Assembly: GCA_947631375.1 (NCBI GenBank)
Contig: CANRLD010000112.1
Coordinates: 1 to 6,067, forward strand
Length of the DNA stretch: 6,067 bases
Reading direction: 5' to 3'
Origin: an uncultured Methylophaga sp.
GTDB taxonomy: Bacteria > Pseudomonadota > Gammaproteobacteria > Nitrosococcales > Methylophagaceae
Shown here: positions 4,874 through 6,067 of the stretch, piece after piece
Layout of the letters: every line of letters begins with the position of its first letter
Position numbering within the stretch: the first letter of the stretch is position 1
The notes under the pieces: model-generated
Seen by the model: only the letters and a program-made list of their open reading frames with translations
Told to the model about the DNA's origin: nothing
Databases searched by the model: none
Program-made: the position numbers and the translations under genes

Positions 4874-6067
4874 ATGCTGCAATTGATTGGCCGTCCGGCT
4901 TTCTCTGCTTTCCGAATTGAAAAACTGCTGCGCGAGATCCGTGCTGAGGTCAGCGCCGCAAGCGCATTGCGCAGTGATTACCGTTATTTTGCTGAGCTGG
5001 ATGGTGATCGTCAACTGACAGCAACACAACTGGTCACCCTGAGTGAATTGCTTGAAGCCAAACCGGGCAGCAGCAAGGTTGGCCAGCAGGAAACACTGTT
5101 TCTGGTGACTCCGCGACCCGGTACGATTTCACCTTGGTCAAGCAAAGCGACGGATATTGTGCATAACAGTGGGCTGGCTGATGTGGTGCGTGTCGAGCGC
5201 GGCATTGCCTTTTATGTCGAGTGTGCTGTGGCCTTAAGCAGTGAACAGCGCCAGCGTATTGCGGCAAAACTGCATGATCGGATGATTGAAGCTGTTTTTG
5301 ACAACGATGACGATGCTGAACAGTTGTTTATGCACACAGCACCAAGACCGATGCAGTCGATTGATATCCTCAATGGTGGCCGCCAGGCGCTGGTAGAAGC
5401 CAATGACACGTTTGGTCTGGCGCTGGCAGATGATGAAATTGACTATCTGTTTGAAAATTTCAGTGCGCTGCAGCGCAACCCCAACGATATTGAATTGATG
5501 ATGTTTGCACAGGCAAACTCGGAACATTGCCGGCATAAAATTTTCCGCGCGGACTGGATAATTGATGGTAAAGCGCAGGATCGCAGTCTGTTTGACATGA
5601 TTCGTTATACCCACCAGCAGCATCCTGAAGGTGTTATCAAGGCCTACAACGATAACTCCTCAGTGATCGAAGGGCCGGAAAGCCAGCGATTCCAAGTCGA
5701 TATGCGTACTAACCACTACACTTATCAGGGTGAGCAGCAGCATATTCTGATGAAAGTAGAAACGCATAATCATCCGACAGCTATTTCACCTTTTCCGGGA
5801 GCGGCGACCGGCGCTGGTGGCGAGATCCGTGATGAAGGTGCAACCGGGCGTGGTTCCAAACCCAAAGCGGGATTAACCGGATTCTCAGTGTCGAATCTGC
5901 ATATTCCAGGATTTGAACAGCCTTGGGAAGTTGCTTATGGCAAACCGGCCCGTATGGCATCAGCAATGCAAATCATGCTGGATGGCCCGCTGGGTGGAGC
6001 AGCATTCAATAATGAGTTTGGGCGGCCGAATTTATGCGGCTATTTCCGTACTTATGAAGCAACTGTT
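4874..6067 (+). CDS. purL: Phosphoribosylformylglycinamidine synthase, N-terminal part (runs off the right edge)
   Basis: PurL converts FGAR, glutamine and ATP to FGAM in the fourth step of de novo IMP synthesis, in the cytosol. The frame is open from ATG 4874 to the window edge, giving 398 codons. The gammaproteobacterial single-chain enzyme is about 1,290 residues, so about 70 percent of the gene, including the second ATP-grasp-unrelated PurM-like half and the C-terminal glutaminase, lies outside. Visible are the PurS-like N-terminal domain (about 1-150, starting MLQLIGRPAFSAFR), the linker with FAQANSEHCRHKIF (about 211-224; His218, Cys219), and the start of the first PurM-like domain. The latter carries KVETHNHPTAISP (294-306) and GAGGEIRDEGATGRG (313-327), which bind nucleotide and magnesium in this family. 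The length and the N-terminal PurS-like domain identify the large single-chain type rather than the split PurS/PurL/PurQ type. No frameshift or stop is seen. Confidence 0.97.
   Translation, partial: MLQLIGRPAFSAFRIEKLLREIRAEVSAASALRSDYRYFAELDGDRQLTATQLVTLSELLEAKPGSSKVGQQETLFLVTPRPGTISPWSSKATDIVHNSGLADVVRVERGIAFYVECAVALSSEQRQRIAAKLHDRMIEAVFDNDDDAEQLFMHTAPRPMQSIDILNGGRQALVEANDTFGLALADDEIDYLFENFSALQRNPNDIELMMFAQANSEHCRHKIFRADWIIDGKAQDRSLFDMIRYTHQQHPEGVIKAYNDNSSVIEGPESQRFQVDMRTNHYTYQGEQQHILMKVETHNHPTAISPFPGAATGAGGEIRDEGATGRGSKPKAGLTGFSVSNLHIPGFEQPWEVAYGKPARMASAMQIMLDGPLGGAAFNNEFGRPNLCGYFRTYEATV

Noticed and set aside
4808..5029. Minus-strand open frame of 73 codons overlapping the purL start
   Set aside because: It is opposite the PurL N-terminus and the intergenic region, with no ribosome binding site and no family resemblance.
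5234..5623. Minus-strand open frame of 129 codons
   Set aside because: It is fully opposite purL, whose plus-strand frame is unmistakable across the same bases. It is an antisense shadow.

Overview
The window reads as ordinary chromosomal DNA of a gammaproteobacterium with moderate GC content. The reasons are a Pseudomonas-type 188-residue dCTP deaminase, an M1 aminopeptidase N of the E. coli PepN type, a DUF2835 protein (a family I know mainly from Gammaproteobacteria), and a long single-chain PurL beginning as gammaproteobacterial ones do. A genus cannot be fixed from the sequence. A marine or methylotrophic lineage such as Methylophaga would fit the base composition, but that is only a guess. 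I see no rRNA, tRNA, CRISPR array, insertion sequence, phage gene or attachment site.

Layout. Positions 1-66 hold a short leader with a plausible promoter, followed by dcd (67-633, +). After a 79-base gap comes a tightly packed plus-strand group. It consists of a small standalone NIF3/YqfO-like domain protein (713-1030), pepN (1035-3689), a HIT-family protein (3686-4123, ATGA overlap with pepN) and a DUF2835 protein (4101-4331, 23-base overlap with the HIT gene). The spacing and overlaps suggest one transcript with translational coupling. A membrane protein of the RDD family (4346-4792) lies on the minus strand and converges on the DUF2835 gene with only 14 bases between the stop codons. An 81-base divergent region then separates it from purL, which starts at 4874 and runs off the right edge, leaving 398 codons visible.

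How the genes relate. dcd (dCTP to dUTP, toward dTTP) and purL (fourth step of IMP synthesis) are nucleotide housekeeping genes at the two ends, but they do not look like one regulatory unit. The pepN group joins peptide turnover to three small accessory proteins of poorly defined role. Its compact, overlapping arrangement is the most interesting part of the window, although nothing seen here demonstrates a new system. The best leads are the NIF3-like domain without a NIF3 core, the HIT protein whose first triad histidine is Gln, the DUF2835 protein of unknown function, and the interleaved RDD/purL promoters, which imply a nearly leaderless RDD mRNA.
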